The position numbers and the translations under genes were made by a program. A stretch of DNA of 8,490 nucleotides. It comes from Burkholderiales bacterium. GTDB taxonomy: Bacteria; Pseudomonadota; Gammaproteobacteria; Burkholderiales; Burkholderiaceae. Position 1 is the stretch's first letter, and the number at the start of each line of letters is the position of its first letter. Below, piece after piece: positions 1 to 6,561 of this stretch. The notes beneath the pieces were generated by a model that was not told where the DNA came from, ran no database searches, and saw only the letters and a program-made list of their open reading frames with translations. The DNA lies in the NCBI GenBank assembly GCA_947372535.1, contig CANBUA010000214.1, positions 1-8,490 of the forward strand, given 5' to 3'.

Positions 1-2433
1 GGCGTTGGGCAAGCTGGTGTTGCTGACCATGCCGCTCAGGCTCTTGGTCAGGGCCGCTGCCGGCGACAGCGCGTCATCGAGCGCGCAGGCATTGGCCTTG
101 CTGCTGCCGGCCGCACAGCCCAGACCCACGGTCTGGTGCGTGCTGGCGGCTTGGTGGAAGGTGCTGGCCAGTTGCTGCATCTGCTTGGCCAGCGCGATGC
201 CTGCGGCGTTGTCGCCCGCGCCTTCGCCCGTCTGACCCAGGCCGTTGTTCAAGCTGTAGGTGCTGAGCATGACTCCGCGCACCGCGCGCAACCCGCCCCA
301 GGCGTCGGTGCGCAGCTCGAAGCCCAGGCCTCGGAAGCTACCCCGGTGGTTGTCCGCCTGGTGCAGCAAGTGGCCCATCTGTAGCCAGGTCTGGGCCTGG
401 GTGCTGTGCAACTGCATGCGGCCCTGGTTGGGGGTGTCGTCAAACACCATCTGGTTATAGCCCTGGCCGCCGAACTCTTTGCTCTTGACCCCACTGAGGG
501 CTGCAGCGTTGTTCTGGCCTTCCGAACCGTCTGTCGCAGCACCTGGTGCTGCGCCATGCCAGGCGGGGCTGTTGCCGCCGCTGGCACTGCCCACCAGGTT
601 CATTTGGCCGCTGGGGGTGTGGTCGCTGGATCCGGCAAAACCGCTGGTGTCGGCTGCGTTCGGCTGGCCACCAGGCGTGCGAGGCACACCGCCATCACCA
701 CGGCCGTTGTACAGGCTGGCGTGCACATACGGCCGGTCAATGTCGTTGCTCAGGAAGCCCACCAGTACCTCATGCCCGATGCGCGGGATGAACTGGTGGC
801 CCATGCCTGGCCCTGACATGCGCTGCATCACCCGCACCCAGCAACTGTGGTCGCTGTTGGCGCGCTGCGGCGCGTACGGGTTGGCCTGCCAATGGAACTT
901 GACTTTGACTCGGCCCAGCTTGTCCGTGTAGATCTCGTCGGCGCCGTTGGGGCTGGTGCCGCCGTCCGGGCCCACCACAATGGCCGTCTGCATGCCCAGA
1001 GCAGTCGGGCGCGGCCGTGGCCGCAGGCCTGTGCCGTCCAGCAGAACAGCACGCCAGGGCACGTTACGACGCAAGGCCTGGAACTGGCAGGCAAAACCCG
1101 TCTGGGCGGCCTGCTGTTGCAGGGCCTGGGTATCGACCGCCTCGCGGTTTTGTCCATCCGGCTGGTCCACCGACAGGCTGAGCGTGGGCAGCTCGGCGTG
1201 CCCCAGTGACTTCACGATGGTGTCGCTGAAGTCCTTGGGCAGGTTGTTGACCCCGTAGGCATCCGAGGCGAAGACAAAGAACTCCTTCTCATCCGGCGTC
1301 ATCCCGAACGCGGCCAGCGGGTCCAGCGTGGATTGCGTGATGGCCATCCAGGTGCCGGCGCGCAAGGTGCGCACAGAGCCTCGACTCAGCCAGGTCTTGT
1401 ATCGCGCCTCATGGGCCTCCTGCAGGCGCGTGGCGGTGAACTGGGCCTCCTCCTGGTTGCCAAAGAGGTAGTCGCCCGTGGGGTCGTAGCTGCTGAGCCA
1501 GCTTTGCAGGCTCATGGCCTCGTCACCAGCCCATTGGTGGTTGGTGGGCACATCGGCCGTGATGGCGCTGTTGGCCACGTAGTCCCAGCCCTGCACCACG
1601 GTGGCCGTGGTCCCCAGGCGGCGCACCGCGCCCATGGCCTGGATGCTGTCTTGTTCTTCCTGGCTGCTGCTACGATGAAAGCGGATGCCCTGGCCGCCCA
1701 GGCTGCTGGCGCTCGTAGGGTCTTGGGACTGCTTGGCGCTGCTGACGAAGAACACGACGGTGTGGCCACCTGGTGCCGACTCGTCTTCTTCCACACGCCA
1801 GCAGATCCCTTCTTCGGCCAGCACGCGGCTCACGAAGTCCAGATCACTTTCGCGGTACTGCACACAGTAGGAGCGCTGGCCACCGTTACGGGCAAACATG
1901 CCTTGGGCCACGTAGCTGGGCACGTCCTCGTCCCACTTCCACGCGGCGATCGAGGCGTGATCGGCGAACACGTCTTCGACGATCTCGATCACCGACTTGC
2001 CCTGCCAGACGCGGCTGTTGAGCGTGTGTCCCAGTAAGGCGATCCATGGTTGCACCAGCAAGCCCTTACGGGCAAAGCCGCCATCGGATTCGAGTGAATC
2101 GGCCTGCGTCACATAGCCACTGCGCCGTGCGCGGCTGCCGTCAGCCAAGGTGGTGTGCAAGGTGATGGGCCGCGCGGTCAGGCGTTTGAGCTCAACGTGG
2201 GCGTCCAGCACCAGCGCGTTGATGTACAGCGAGAAGGGCTGCGAGATGGCTTCGTGCAGCACGAAGCTTTCGACCATCAGATCGGCAGGCAGCGTGCTTT
2301 GGCTATTTGGTGCGGAGAGTGTGTAGAGACGTGTCTCCGTACCCCACTGACCGATGACGGCGGCCAAAGCCCCCTGAACAGCCGACTGGATGGACGACAG
2401 CCCACCAGCCAAGCTTGATGTATCCAGACCCAT
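1..2433 (-). CDS. vgrG: Type VI secretion system tip protein VgrG (3' end cut by window edge)
   Basis: VgrG trimers cap the Hcp tube of the T6SS and carry effectors into target cells. Translating the minus strand from ATG 2433 gives 811 uninterrupted residues running off the left edge. Residues about 35-440 are the phage gp27-like part, with the family-typical YRESDLDFVSRVLAEEGI near 193-210. Residues about 483-587 are the gp5-like OB-fold, with DKLGRVKVKFHW, CWVRVMQ, and GHQFIPRIGHEVLVGF followed by NDIDRP. A Gly/Ser/Asn-rich linker (about 588-660) follows. Then comes GYNQMVFDDTPNQGRMQLHS (about 658-677) and the start of a DUF2345-like region. The start is supported by AGGGA 7 bases upstream of ATG. 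Any C-terminal effector domain, and cargo genes that would follow on this strand, lie outside the window. Family assignment is secure; which T6SS or cargo it serves cannot be told. Confidence 0.95.
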   Translation of the reverse strand, partial: MGLDTSSLAGGLSSIQSAVQGALAAVIGQWGTETRLYTLSAPNSQSTLPADLMVESFVLHEAISQPFSLYINALVLDAHVELKRLTARPITLHTTLADGSRARRSGYVTQADSLESDGGFARKGLLVQPWIALLGHTLNSRVWQGKSVIEIVEDVFADHASIAAWKWDEDVPSYVAQGMFARNGGQRSYCVQYRESDLDFVSRVLAEEGICWRVEEDESAPGGHTVVFFVSSAKQSQDPTSASSLGGQGIRFHRSSSQEEQDSIQAMGAVRRLGTTATVVQGWDYVANSAITADVPTNHQWAGDEAMSLQSWLSSYDPTGDYLFGNQEEAQFTATRLQEAHEARYKTWLSRGSVRTLRAGTWMAITQSTLDPLAAFGMTPDEKEFFVFASDAYGVNNLPKDFSDTIVKSLGHAELPTLSLSVDQPDGQNREAVDTQALQQQAAQTGFACQFQALRRNVPWRAVLLDGTGLRPRPRPTALGMQTAIVVGPDGGTSPNGADEIYTDKLGRVKVKFHWQANPYAPQRANSDHSCWVRVMQRMSGPGMGHQFIPRIGHEVLVGFLSNDIDRPYVHASLYNGRGDGGVPRTPGGQPNAADTSGFAGSSDHTPSGQMNLVGSASGGNSPAWHGAAPGAATDGSEGQNNAAALSGVKSKEFGGQGYNQMVFDDTPNQGRMQLHSTQAQTWLQMGHLLHQADNHRGSFRGLGFELRTDAWGGLRAVRGVMLSTYSLNNGLGQTGEGAGDNAAGIALAKQMQQLASTFHQAASTHQTVGLGCAAGSSKANACALDDALSPAAALTKSLSGMVSNTSLPNA

Positions 2434-2486
2434 ATTGGGTTCCCTGACGTTGCGTTTATTTGATTGAACTGCAACGGGGGATTTTC

Positions 2487-2525
2487 GCGGTTACCGCCAT
2501 ACCCTGAACACACCCTGACGGGTGT
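2487..2525. promoter_or_regulatory. Pair of short palindromes upstream of vgrG
   Basis: Two inverted repeats sit 54-92 bases upstream of the vgrG start. GCGGT-T-ACCGC spans 2487-2497. ACACCC-TGAC-GGGTGT spans 2510-2525 with a perfect 6-base stem. They lie where a promoter or operator for vgrG would be expected, so they could bind a regulator or form a hairpin in a leader transcript. No T-run follows, so neither is a good terminator. The function is inference, and palindromes this short can arise by chance in GC-rich DNA. Confidence 0.3.
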
Positions 2526-2698
2526 TGGTGTAACGGGATGAAACCGGATGCGATGGTCTGGCCGATTGGCGCGGCCCTACGCAGATTGCAGCGGGCCGCG
2601 CGGTGGCATCTTCTACCGAGAGATCAATGCTGGCGCTGAAGAGTTTGGCAAGCCATTAGATTCCGTGGGCGTTTTGAGGCGTTCGGGACTCTGCGATT

Positions 2699-2749
2699 GC
2701 CGCTGAAGGGCTGCAACTTGTCGATCAGTTCGAGGCCAGAGATCGACTT
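2699..2749 (+). pseudogene. Fossil of a gene related to the intact gene at 4144-4572
   Basis: Read in frame from 2699, this stretch encodes AAEGLQLVDQFEARDRL and then a TGA at 2750. The intact gene downstream encodes ALEGLQLVDQFGTDHGYL at 4246-4299. Nine residues (EGLQLVDQF) are identical. Over the 33 bases 2705-2737 against 4252-4284 I count 28 identities, with most early differences at third codon positions (GAA/GAG, CAA/CAG, CAG/CAA). That pattern indicates two copies that diverged while coding, not chance. The similarity stops after a few more codons. Upstream it fades, with an in-frame stop at 2675-2677. It is most likely the truncated remnant of a paralogue left by recombination. The first start-capable codon of the long overlapping plus frame (TTG 2697) falls inside this fossil, which argues against that start. 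Confidence 0.5.
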
Positions 2750-2825
2750 TGATCAACCTGGAGGCTTCAATCTTCGCCTGATACAGTTCTGGAAAAGAAA
2801 ACGAGTGGGGCAATTCAGGGTGGAG

Positions 2826-3476
2826 ATGATCCGACTTTTTGGCGGCGTTGCCGCAATTTCATATGGGCCCACGGTTCAGTATTTGCCGTCGGCTTTGAAT
2901 GGTCGCGCAAGGTATCAGTCCTTTGCGCACGTCCGAAACTATGCGAAGGCGCTTCTTGTGTTGACCATGGCGCTAACCGCCGATGGACCGTTGTGGGCCG
3001 TTGCGAAGCGCGTTGACATTTCAAGGGTCTTCGAGCAGCACGTACACCCGGGCAAGGCTGGCGGCGATAGAGTGTCCTCACCGGAGGCATTGCTCTCGGC
3101 GCTCAAGCGCATCGGTGTCGTGGGGCCAAGCACCAATGATCGGGCGGACTTTTCTGACTACTACAAGGCATCAGCAAAGGCTGTCTTCCTGGGGGCAGAC
3201 GTCTTGGTTGTTCGACATGAGCAGCGTCGATCTGGCGATGTGGGATGTTGCGAGAACCCGGGCGTTGCACTTGTCTTGCGGTTGCCGCGTTCAGATAGTT
3301 CTGTGTTGCGCAAGTTCGCTGCACGCAACGCATGCGGCTTCGAGTCTCGGTACGACGTTCGAAGGGAGTTGGCCTTCCTTGGCTACATTTCGGCTTTTCC
3401 TGATGGCCGCTATGCGCTTTTGCGTTGTGACGAGTGGACCTTGCGGGATTTTCAAGAACAGGCAAGGTACCAATGA
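2826..3476 (+). CDS. Unrecognised exported or membrane-anchored protein, possibly T6SS immunity-like
   Basis: I do not recognise this family with certainty. The frame is open from TTG 2697. ATG 2826 is chosen as the only ATG ahead of the hydrophobic segment, giving 216 residues, but its GGTGGAG ribosome-site-like sequence is too close. TTG 2898 is an alternative. A basic stretch (RNYAK) followed by ALLVLTMALTADGPLWA looks like a signal peptide or anchor, with possible cleavage after LWA (around residue 58). The rest is soluble, with FLGADVLVVRHEQ and a GCCENPGVALVLRL segment holding adjacent cysteines. Its TGA overlaps the next gene's ATG (ATGA), so the two are translationally coupled. Export and location opposite vgrG suggest a periplasmic immunity protein against a T6SS effector. 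That is inference; no toxin motif is seen. Confidence 0.65.
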   Translation: MIRLFGGVAAISYGPTVQYLPSALNGRARYQSFAHVRNYAKALLVLTMALTADGPLWAVAKRVDISRVFEQHVHPGKAGGDRVSSPEALLSALKRIGVVGPSTNDRADFSDYYKASAKAVFLGADVLVVRHEQRRSGDVGCCENPGVALVLRLPRSDSSVLRKFAARNACGFESRYDVRRELAFLGYISAFPDGRYALLRCDEWTLRDFQEQARYQ

Positions 3477-4057
3477 CCAAGCATGGACTTTGTGTTGCGC
3501 TGTTGCTAGCCTGTGCGCTCCCACTCAAAGGTGTGCATGCTGCGGGAGGGCATGAAACCTATAAGTTGAAGTGGCCAGTTCAGGGGGAGGCCTTGAGCTA
3601 TCACTCATGCGGGTGTGCAGATGCTTGCTGGGTGGCAGAGCTTCACGACAAGCAGTCGAAATCCGCGAAGGCCCGCCTCATGTGTGATTGCGAGCAGCTG
3701 CATTTTTCTGCTGCCGGGCGACATCCGGTACCGGACACCACACTCGGCAGCTGTAGCGCTATCAACGACCGCAGCCAGAAATTTGAACTGATCCCCAAGA
3801 AGCTTCGGCAATTGAAGATGGTGGCTTCCTCGTCGAGGGCCAGTGCGACCAAAACGATCGATCAGGCAGAGTCGTGTCTGCACCTGGCAGGAGAGTTCGG
3901 CGGCGACCAGTCAGAGCGTGACCAGGAGGTCAATCAGGAGATGGCGAACCTGCATTGTGAGGACGCCCTTGATTCGCTGAAGTTGCTGCAAGCGACCCTG
4001 CCTCGCTCCAGCAAGCTGCGCGACCAGGTGGGGGCGTTGCTGAAGGCGTATGAGTGA
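3473..4057 (+). CDS. Cysteine-rich periplasmic protein, possible T6SS immunity protein
   Basis: The 194-residue product starts at ATG 3473, overlapping the previous stop as ATGA, with AAGG five bases upstream. An upstream in-frame ATG at 3434 is unlikely, since it would place extra residues before the signal peptide. Residues 1-23 (MTKHGLCVALLLACALPLKG to VHA) form a clear signal peptide with likely cleavage at VHA/AGG. LLAC at residues 11-14 resembles a lipobox but sits very close to the N-terminus. The mature part carries eight cysteines (CGC, DAC, MCDC, GSC, ESC, LHC), enough for four disulfides in the periplasm. The C-terminal third is charged and helical (ESCLHLAGEFGGDQSERDQE onward). 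I cannot name the family. Export, paired cysteines, coupling to another exported protein and proximity to vgrG fit a periplasmic immunity role, by inference only. Confidence 0.8.
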   Translation: MTKHGLCVALLLACALPLKGVHAAGGHETYKLKWPVQGEALSYHSCGCADACWVAELHDKQSKSAKARLMCDCEQLHFSAAGRHPVPDTTLGSCSAINDRSQKFELIPKKLRQLKMVASSSRASATKTIDQAESCLHLAGEFGGDQSERDQEVNQEMANLHCEDALDSLKLLQATLPRSSKLRDQVGALLKAYE

Positions 4058-4143
4058 TCGTCGCTGGGCGACGTACGTTGGGCAGGGCCTTGCTTGGGGG
4101 AGTCCTCGTCAAGACTCTCTGATCATTTTTGTCCGGGGTTTGC

Positions 4144-4572
4144 GTGAGACGAATCGACAATTTTGCTTTGACGCCCAGTGATTCCGGGCGAGATCGGGAT
4201 GCCACGACCAGCAAGCTGATGTTCGATGGTCAACCCGCAGGCATAGCGCTGGAGGGGCTGCAGCTTGTCGATCAATTCGGGACCGACCATGGTTACCTTT
4301 TGGTCACGGACTACAACGACCCGTGGGAAGAGCAGACGGTGGTGACGCTGCTGAGCGCAGAGCTGAAGCCGATGGCCAAGAAGCGGTTGGGCAAGTTCCT
4401 TTACGCCTTTCCGTCACGGACTTTCTCCGTCAGGCGCATTGACATTGAAGGCGGTGCCTTGGTGCTGCAAGGCATCAGCGCAGGCGAAGGGCGCTACCGC
4501 GTGGAGGTCACAAATGTGCCCGGATGGCTTGGCACTCGGGTAGGCTTGCGCGCGACGTGGCACCAAAGCTGA
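4144..4572 (+). CDS. Unrecognised small cytosolic protein, T6SS-neighbourhood type
   Basis: The product has 142 residues from GTG 4144, preceded by GGGG five bases upstream. The frame also opens at TTG 4129, with a stop just before it, so the start is one of these two. GTG is preferred because it gives a natural N-terminus (VRRIDNFALTPSDSGRDRDA). No signal peptide or membrane segment is seen. The sequence has alternating hydrophobic stretches typical of a beta-rich fold: GIALEGLQLVDQF, HGYLLVTDYNDPWEEQTVV and GALVLQGISAGEGRYRVEV. A truncated relative lies at 2699-2749, so this gene type has been duplicated locally. From memory, similar small proteins occur beside vgrG and rhs loci in Burkholderiales, but I cannot assign a function. 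Immunity or cargo-accessory roles are possible. The next gene starts 8 bases after its stop, suggesting co-transcription. Confidence 0.75.
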   Translation: MRRIDNFALTPSDSGRDRDATTSKLMFDGQPAGIALEGLQLVDQFGTDHGYLLVTDYNDPWEEQTVVTLLSAELKPMAKKRLGKFLYAFPSRTFSVRRIDIEGGALVLQGISAGEGRYRVEVTNVPGWLGTRVGLRATWHQS

Positions 4573-4580
4573 ATTTGACG

Positions 4581-4898
4581 ATGAACCCCAGCAAAGTGAT
4601 CCGAAGCAAGATTGTGAAGCTGACGGACTTGCCCAATGTTGGTCAGGCAGCAGCTGCCGACTTGCAGCTCATCGGCGTGCGTCAGCCATCAGACATCCTA
4701 GGTCAGTGCCCTTTGGACATGTACCGACGGCTTTGCGAAGAAACCGGAGCAACACATGATCCATGCGTGATCGACGTCTTCATGTCGATCACGCATTTCA
4801 TGGAGGGTGGGGACGCACGTGTGTGGTGGGACTTCACGGCGGAGAGAAAGCGCATGATGGGCAGTGCTCCCAAGCACGCGACCAGTGAAGGTGGTTGA
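4581..4898 (+). CDS. Helix-hairpin-helix protein of the Cdd1 (pathogenicity locus) family
   Basis: The 105-residue product starts at ATG 4581, 8 bases after the preceding stop, with only a weak ribosome site. Residues about 12-45 are a helix-hairpin-helix: KLTDLPNVGQAAAADLQLIG then VRQPSDI, with the NVGQ turn. Then comes the block typical of Cdd1 (PF11731): DMYRRLCEETGATHDPCVID, FMSITHFMEG and VWWDFTAERK. Members of this family are often annotated as mitomycin resistance or pathogenicity-locus proteins. Their role is not well established, and the helix-hairpin-helix suggests nucleic acid binding. Length is normal for the family. The frame is open further upstream (to 4524) but that part overlaps the previous gene. 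It ends tail-to-tail with hipA, with only two bases between the stop codons. Confidence 0.88.
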   Translation: MNPSKVIRSKIVKLTDLPNVGQAAAADLQLIGVRQPSDILGQCPLDMYRRLCEETGATHDPCVIDVFMSITHFMEGGDARVWWDFTAERKRMMGSAPKHATSEGG

Positions 4899-4900
4899 GT

Positions 4901-6256
4901 TCAGAGCCAGTCGGGCTTGATCGCCTTGACCTGCGTGGCTGCGGTACGGTGCCTGTCGCACGTGCCACTGACTTGCTGGGTGATGGCATCGACCGCGTCT
5001 CGGCTTACACCGTTTTGGTGGGCAGCGTCACTGGCCATTTTCAGTGCCTCAGTCACCTTGTCAATCAAGCCAGTCATCTGTCGCGCCATGGCCGATGGCC
5101 GAAGACCCGCTTGTAGACCCAGTTGCGCCCAGTCGAAAGGTTTGATCTCGGCTTCGGTGAAGGCATCGCCGATAGACATGGCCAGGGTGCCGGACAACTG
5201 CGCGTCCTTGAGAGCAGGGATGCACACCATGTCGTAAGCAGGGGCCAGGCTCACGCCAGAAGGTTGAACAAAGAACGACAGGTTCTTGCCATGGGCGTCG
5301 GTGTTGCCAATCAGTACCTGGAAGATAGCCCAGCGCAACAGGGCCAGGCGGTCCACGGCGGGCTGCATGCTGTACCGGTTGATCGCCTGAAAGAGCGTGC
5401 GCAGGCTCGCGCCGTCGCGGATGTTGCGTACGTCCGGTCCGTCGCCATACGGTCGTTCGTACTTCATTCCAACCGACAGGCCGAGCAACTGGCAGCCATC
5501 AATCAGGTGCAATCGATCGACGCCTGAGGGCGTCTCTCGGCGATCGAAACGCCTCACGAACAGCACTGGCTCAGGCACATGCTCCAGCCAGGGGTCGGCC
5601 ACGGGTAGGCCCGATGCACGGGCCAGTTGCATGCACATGTACTCGTTGCCGGGCAAGGAGGCCAGGGCACGGCGTGTCGGCACAGGCTTGACGATCACAT
5701 TGGATGCCTTGGGGCCGCCATCCACCAGGAAGAGCTTGTTGGCATGTTCGTACACAGCGATCTTGTCCTGGTAGCCAGCGATCGACAACCGCACTTTTTG
5801 ATCCCAGACGGAGAAGGGCAGTTGGGCGCGCTGGCGAATGCGCTGAGAAAGCTCTTCGCGCGTGACCTCGCGCAGTTGCTCTGGCTGTGCCCCAAGCGTG
5901 GCAACGTCATCGCTGGCCGTCAAGCGGATGGCGCCAGCCGTCTCTCGGCCCAACGCATGAATCAGGCCCAGCAGGTTCGACTTGGACACACCGTGAGCCT
6001 GTGCGGCATGGTCGAGCGCGTCACCCTCGGGCAGTAGGTTTTCAAAAAATTGGCGCACGATGGCGCTGTGCTGGTCTGGCGACTGATCGTCGGGCGCCTT
6101 CAGTGGCAGTTGAGGGCCCAAGGCAAATGCGCCCCTGGCATCGCGCCATGCATCTGCATAGGCAAATGCAAATCGGTTGGTGGTGGGGTGGTGGTGGAGG
6201 TGTCCTGCCACCTGATCCCCGATCCAGACCGTGAGCGCGTGGCTGGTCTCGTTCAT
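4901..6256 (-). CDS. hipA: HipA-family serine/threonine kinase toxin
   Basis: The 451-residue protein is the toxin of a HipBA type II toxin-antitoxin module. In characterised members HipA is a PI3/4-kinase-like Ser/Thr kinase that phosphorylates translation factors such as glutamyl-tRNA synthetase and induces dormancy. Residues about 8-115 match the N-terminal couple-HipA part. The kinase domain follows, with the SIAGYQDKIAVY loop at 158-169. S158 there aligns with the autophosphorylated serine of E. coli HipA. Other kinase landmarks are NEYMCMQLARASGLPVADPW (204-223), FVRRFDR (233-239), the catalytic loop GNTDAHGKN (317-325, Asp320, Lys324, Asn325) and APAYDMV with metal-binding Asp342. All key residues are present and length is normal, so an active kinase is expected. 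The start overlaps the hipB stop by 4 bases (ATGA), so toxin follows antitoxin in one transcript. Its own substrate is unknown. Confidence 0.95.
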   Translation of the reverse strand: MNETSHALTVWIGDQVAGHLHHHPTTNRFAFAYADAWRDARGAFALGPQLPLKAPDDQSPDQHSAIVRQFFENLLPEGDALDHAAQAHGVSKSNLLGLIHALGRETAGAIRLTASDDVATLGAQPEQLREVTREELSQRIRQRAQLPFSVWDQKVRLSIAGYQDKIAVYEHANKLFLVDGGPKASNVIVKPVPTRRALASLPGNEYMCMQLARASGLPVADPWLEHVPEPVLFVRRFDRRETPSGVDRLHLIDGCQLLGLSVGMKYERPYGDGPDVRNIRDGASLRTLFQAINRYSMQPAVDRLALLRWAIFQVLIGNTDAHGKNLSFFVQPSGVSLAPAYDMVCIPALKDAQLSGTLAMSIGDAFTEAEIKPFDWAQLGLQAGLRPSAMARQMTGLIDKVTEALKMASDAAHQNGVSRDAVDAITQQVSGTCDRHRTAATQVKAIKPDWL

Positions 6257-6561
6257 GCCTCGTCCTTGGGTGATGGCGTTTGCATGAGCAAGGCCTGGCG
6301 TGCAGCCTCCCGCTGGGTGGGCTGCACGGCAAAGACACCGACACCCAATTCACGCGCCACGTGCAGGGCGATGGCCAGGCCTACGGAGCCGGTTGCCTTC
6401 TCCAGGTCACTGAGCGTTTGCTTGGACACGCCCATCATGGCTGCGGCATTGACCAGGGTCATGCCTGCTGCCGTGCGGGCAGCACGGATCGCTTGACCGA
6501 AGGACTGAGGGTCCTGAGTCAAGGGGTCAGAAGGAATGGGTGAGGGGACAACGCGCTTCAT
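6253..6561 (-). CDS. hipB: HipB-type Xre-family antitoxin and repressor
   Basis: The product has 102 residues with an Xre/Cro helix-turn-helix at about 20-79. It begins SFGQAIRAARTAAGMTL, with the second helix and turn AAAMMGVSKQTLSDLEKATG, then helices up to VARELGVGVFAV. HipB antitoxins bind and neutralise HipA and repress their own operon. The C-terminal tail (ALLMQTPSPKDEA) is short. A TAG just upstream in frame makes ATG 6561 the earliest start. There is no clear ribosome site before it, so translation could be leaderless, or a later TTG start (at Leu14, giving M-TQDPQSFG) might be used. Its stop overlaps the hipA start. The AT-rich region immediately upstream carries repeated motifs likely to be its operators. 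Confidence 0.92.
   Translation of the reverse strand: MKRVVPSPIPSDPLTQDPQSFGQAIRAARTAAGMTLVNAAAMMGVSKQTLSDLEKATGSVGLAIALHVARELGVGVFAVQPTQREAARQALLMQTPSPKDEA

Larger units (their letters stand above)
2434..2825. other. Intergenic region between divergent vgrG and the plus-strand gene run
   Basis: This gap of about 390 bases lies between the vgrG start (minus strand) and the first plus-strand gene. It must hold the vgrG promoter and probably that of the plus-strand run, but I see no convincing -35/-10 pair for either. It contains two small palindromes near vgrG (2487-2525) and a coding fossil near 2699-2749. Short reading frames such as 2548-2697 on the plus strand lack a plausible start signal or recognisable protein. 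By eye the right part is less GC-rich than vgrG, which fits acquired or decaying DNA. Confidence 0.6.

Noticed and set aside
1333..2037. Long plus-strand open frame (234 residues) opposite vgrG
   Set aside because: It lies wholly antisense to the well-supported VgrG frame, and its translation is an Ala/Gly/His/Arg-rich shadow with no recognisable domain.
2548..2697. Short plus-strand frame (about 50 residues, containing FYREINAGAEEFGKPLD) upstream of the first plus gene
   Set aside because: The middle looks protein-like, but there is no ribosome site, the rest is Arg/Cys-rich noise and it ends at the fossil. It could be another decayed fragment, but I cannot support that.
4059..4073. CGTCGC-TGG-GCGACG hairpin just after the stop of the cysteine-rich gene, considered as a terminator
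   Set aside because: The stem is only 6 bases with a 3-base loop and no T-run follows. The rest of the 86-base gap (4058-4143) shows nothing else convincing.
4144..4572. Considered as a T6SS effector (toxin) for the neighbouring exported proteins
   Set aside because: At 142 residues it has no catalytic motif, no PAAR, MIX or Rhs feature, and no toxin-like domain that I recognise.
5627..6037. Plus-strand open frame opposite hipA
   Set aside because: It is antisense to the clear HipA kinase frame and encodes no recognisable protein; an artefact of high GC content.
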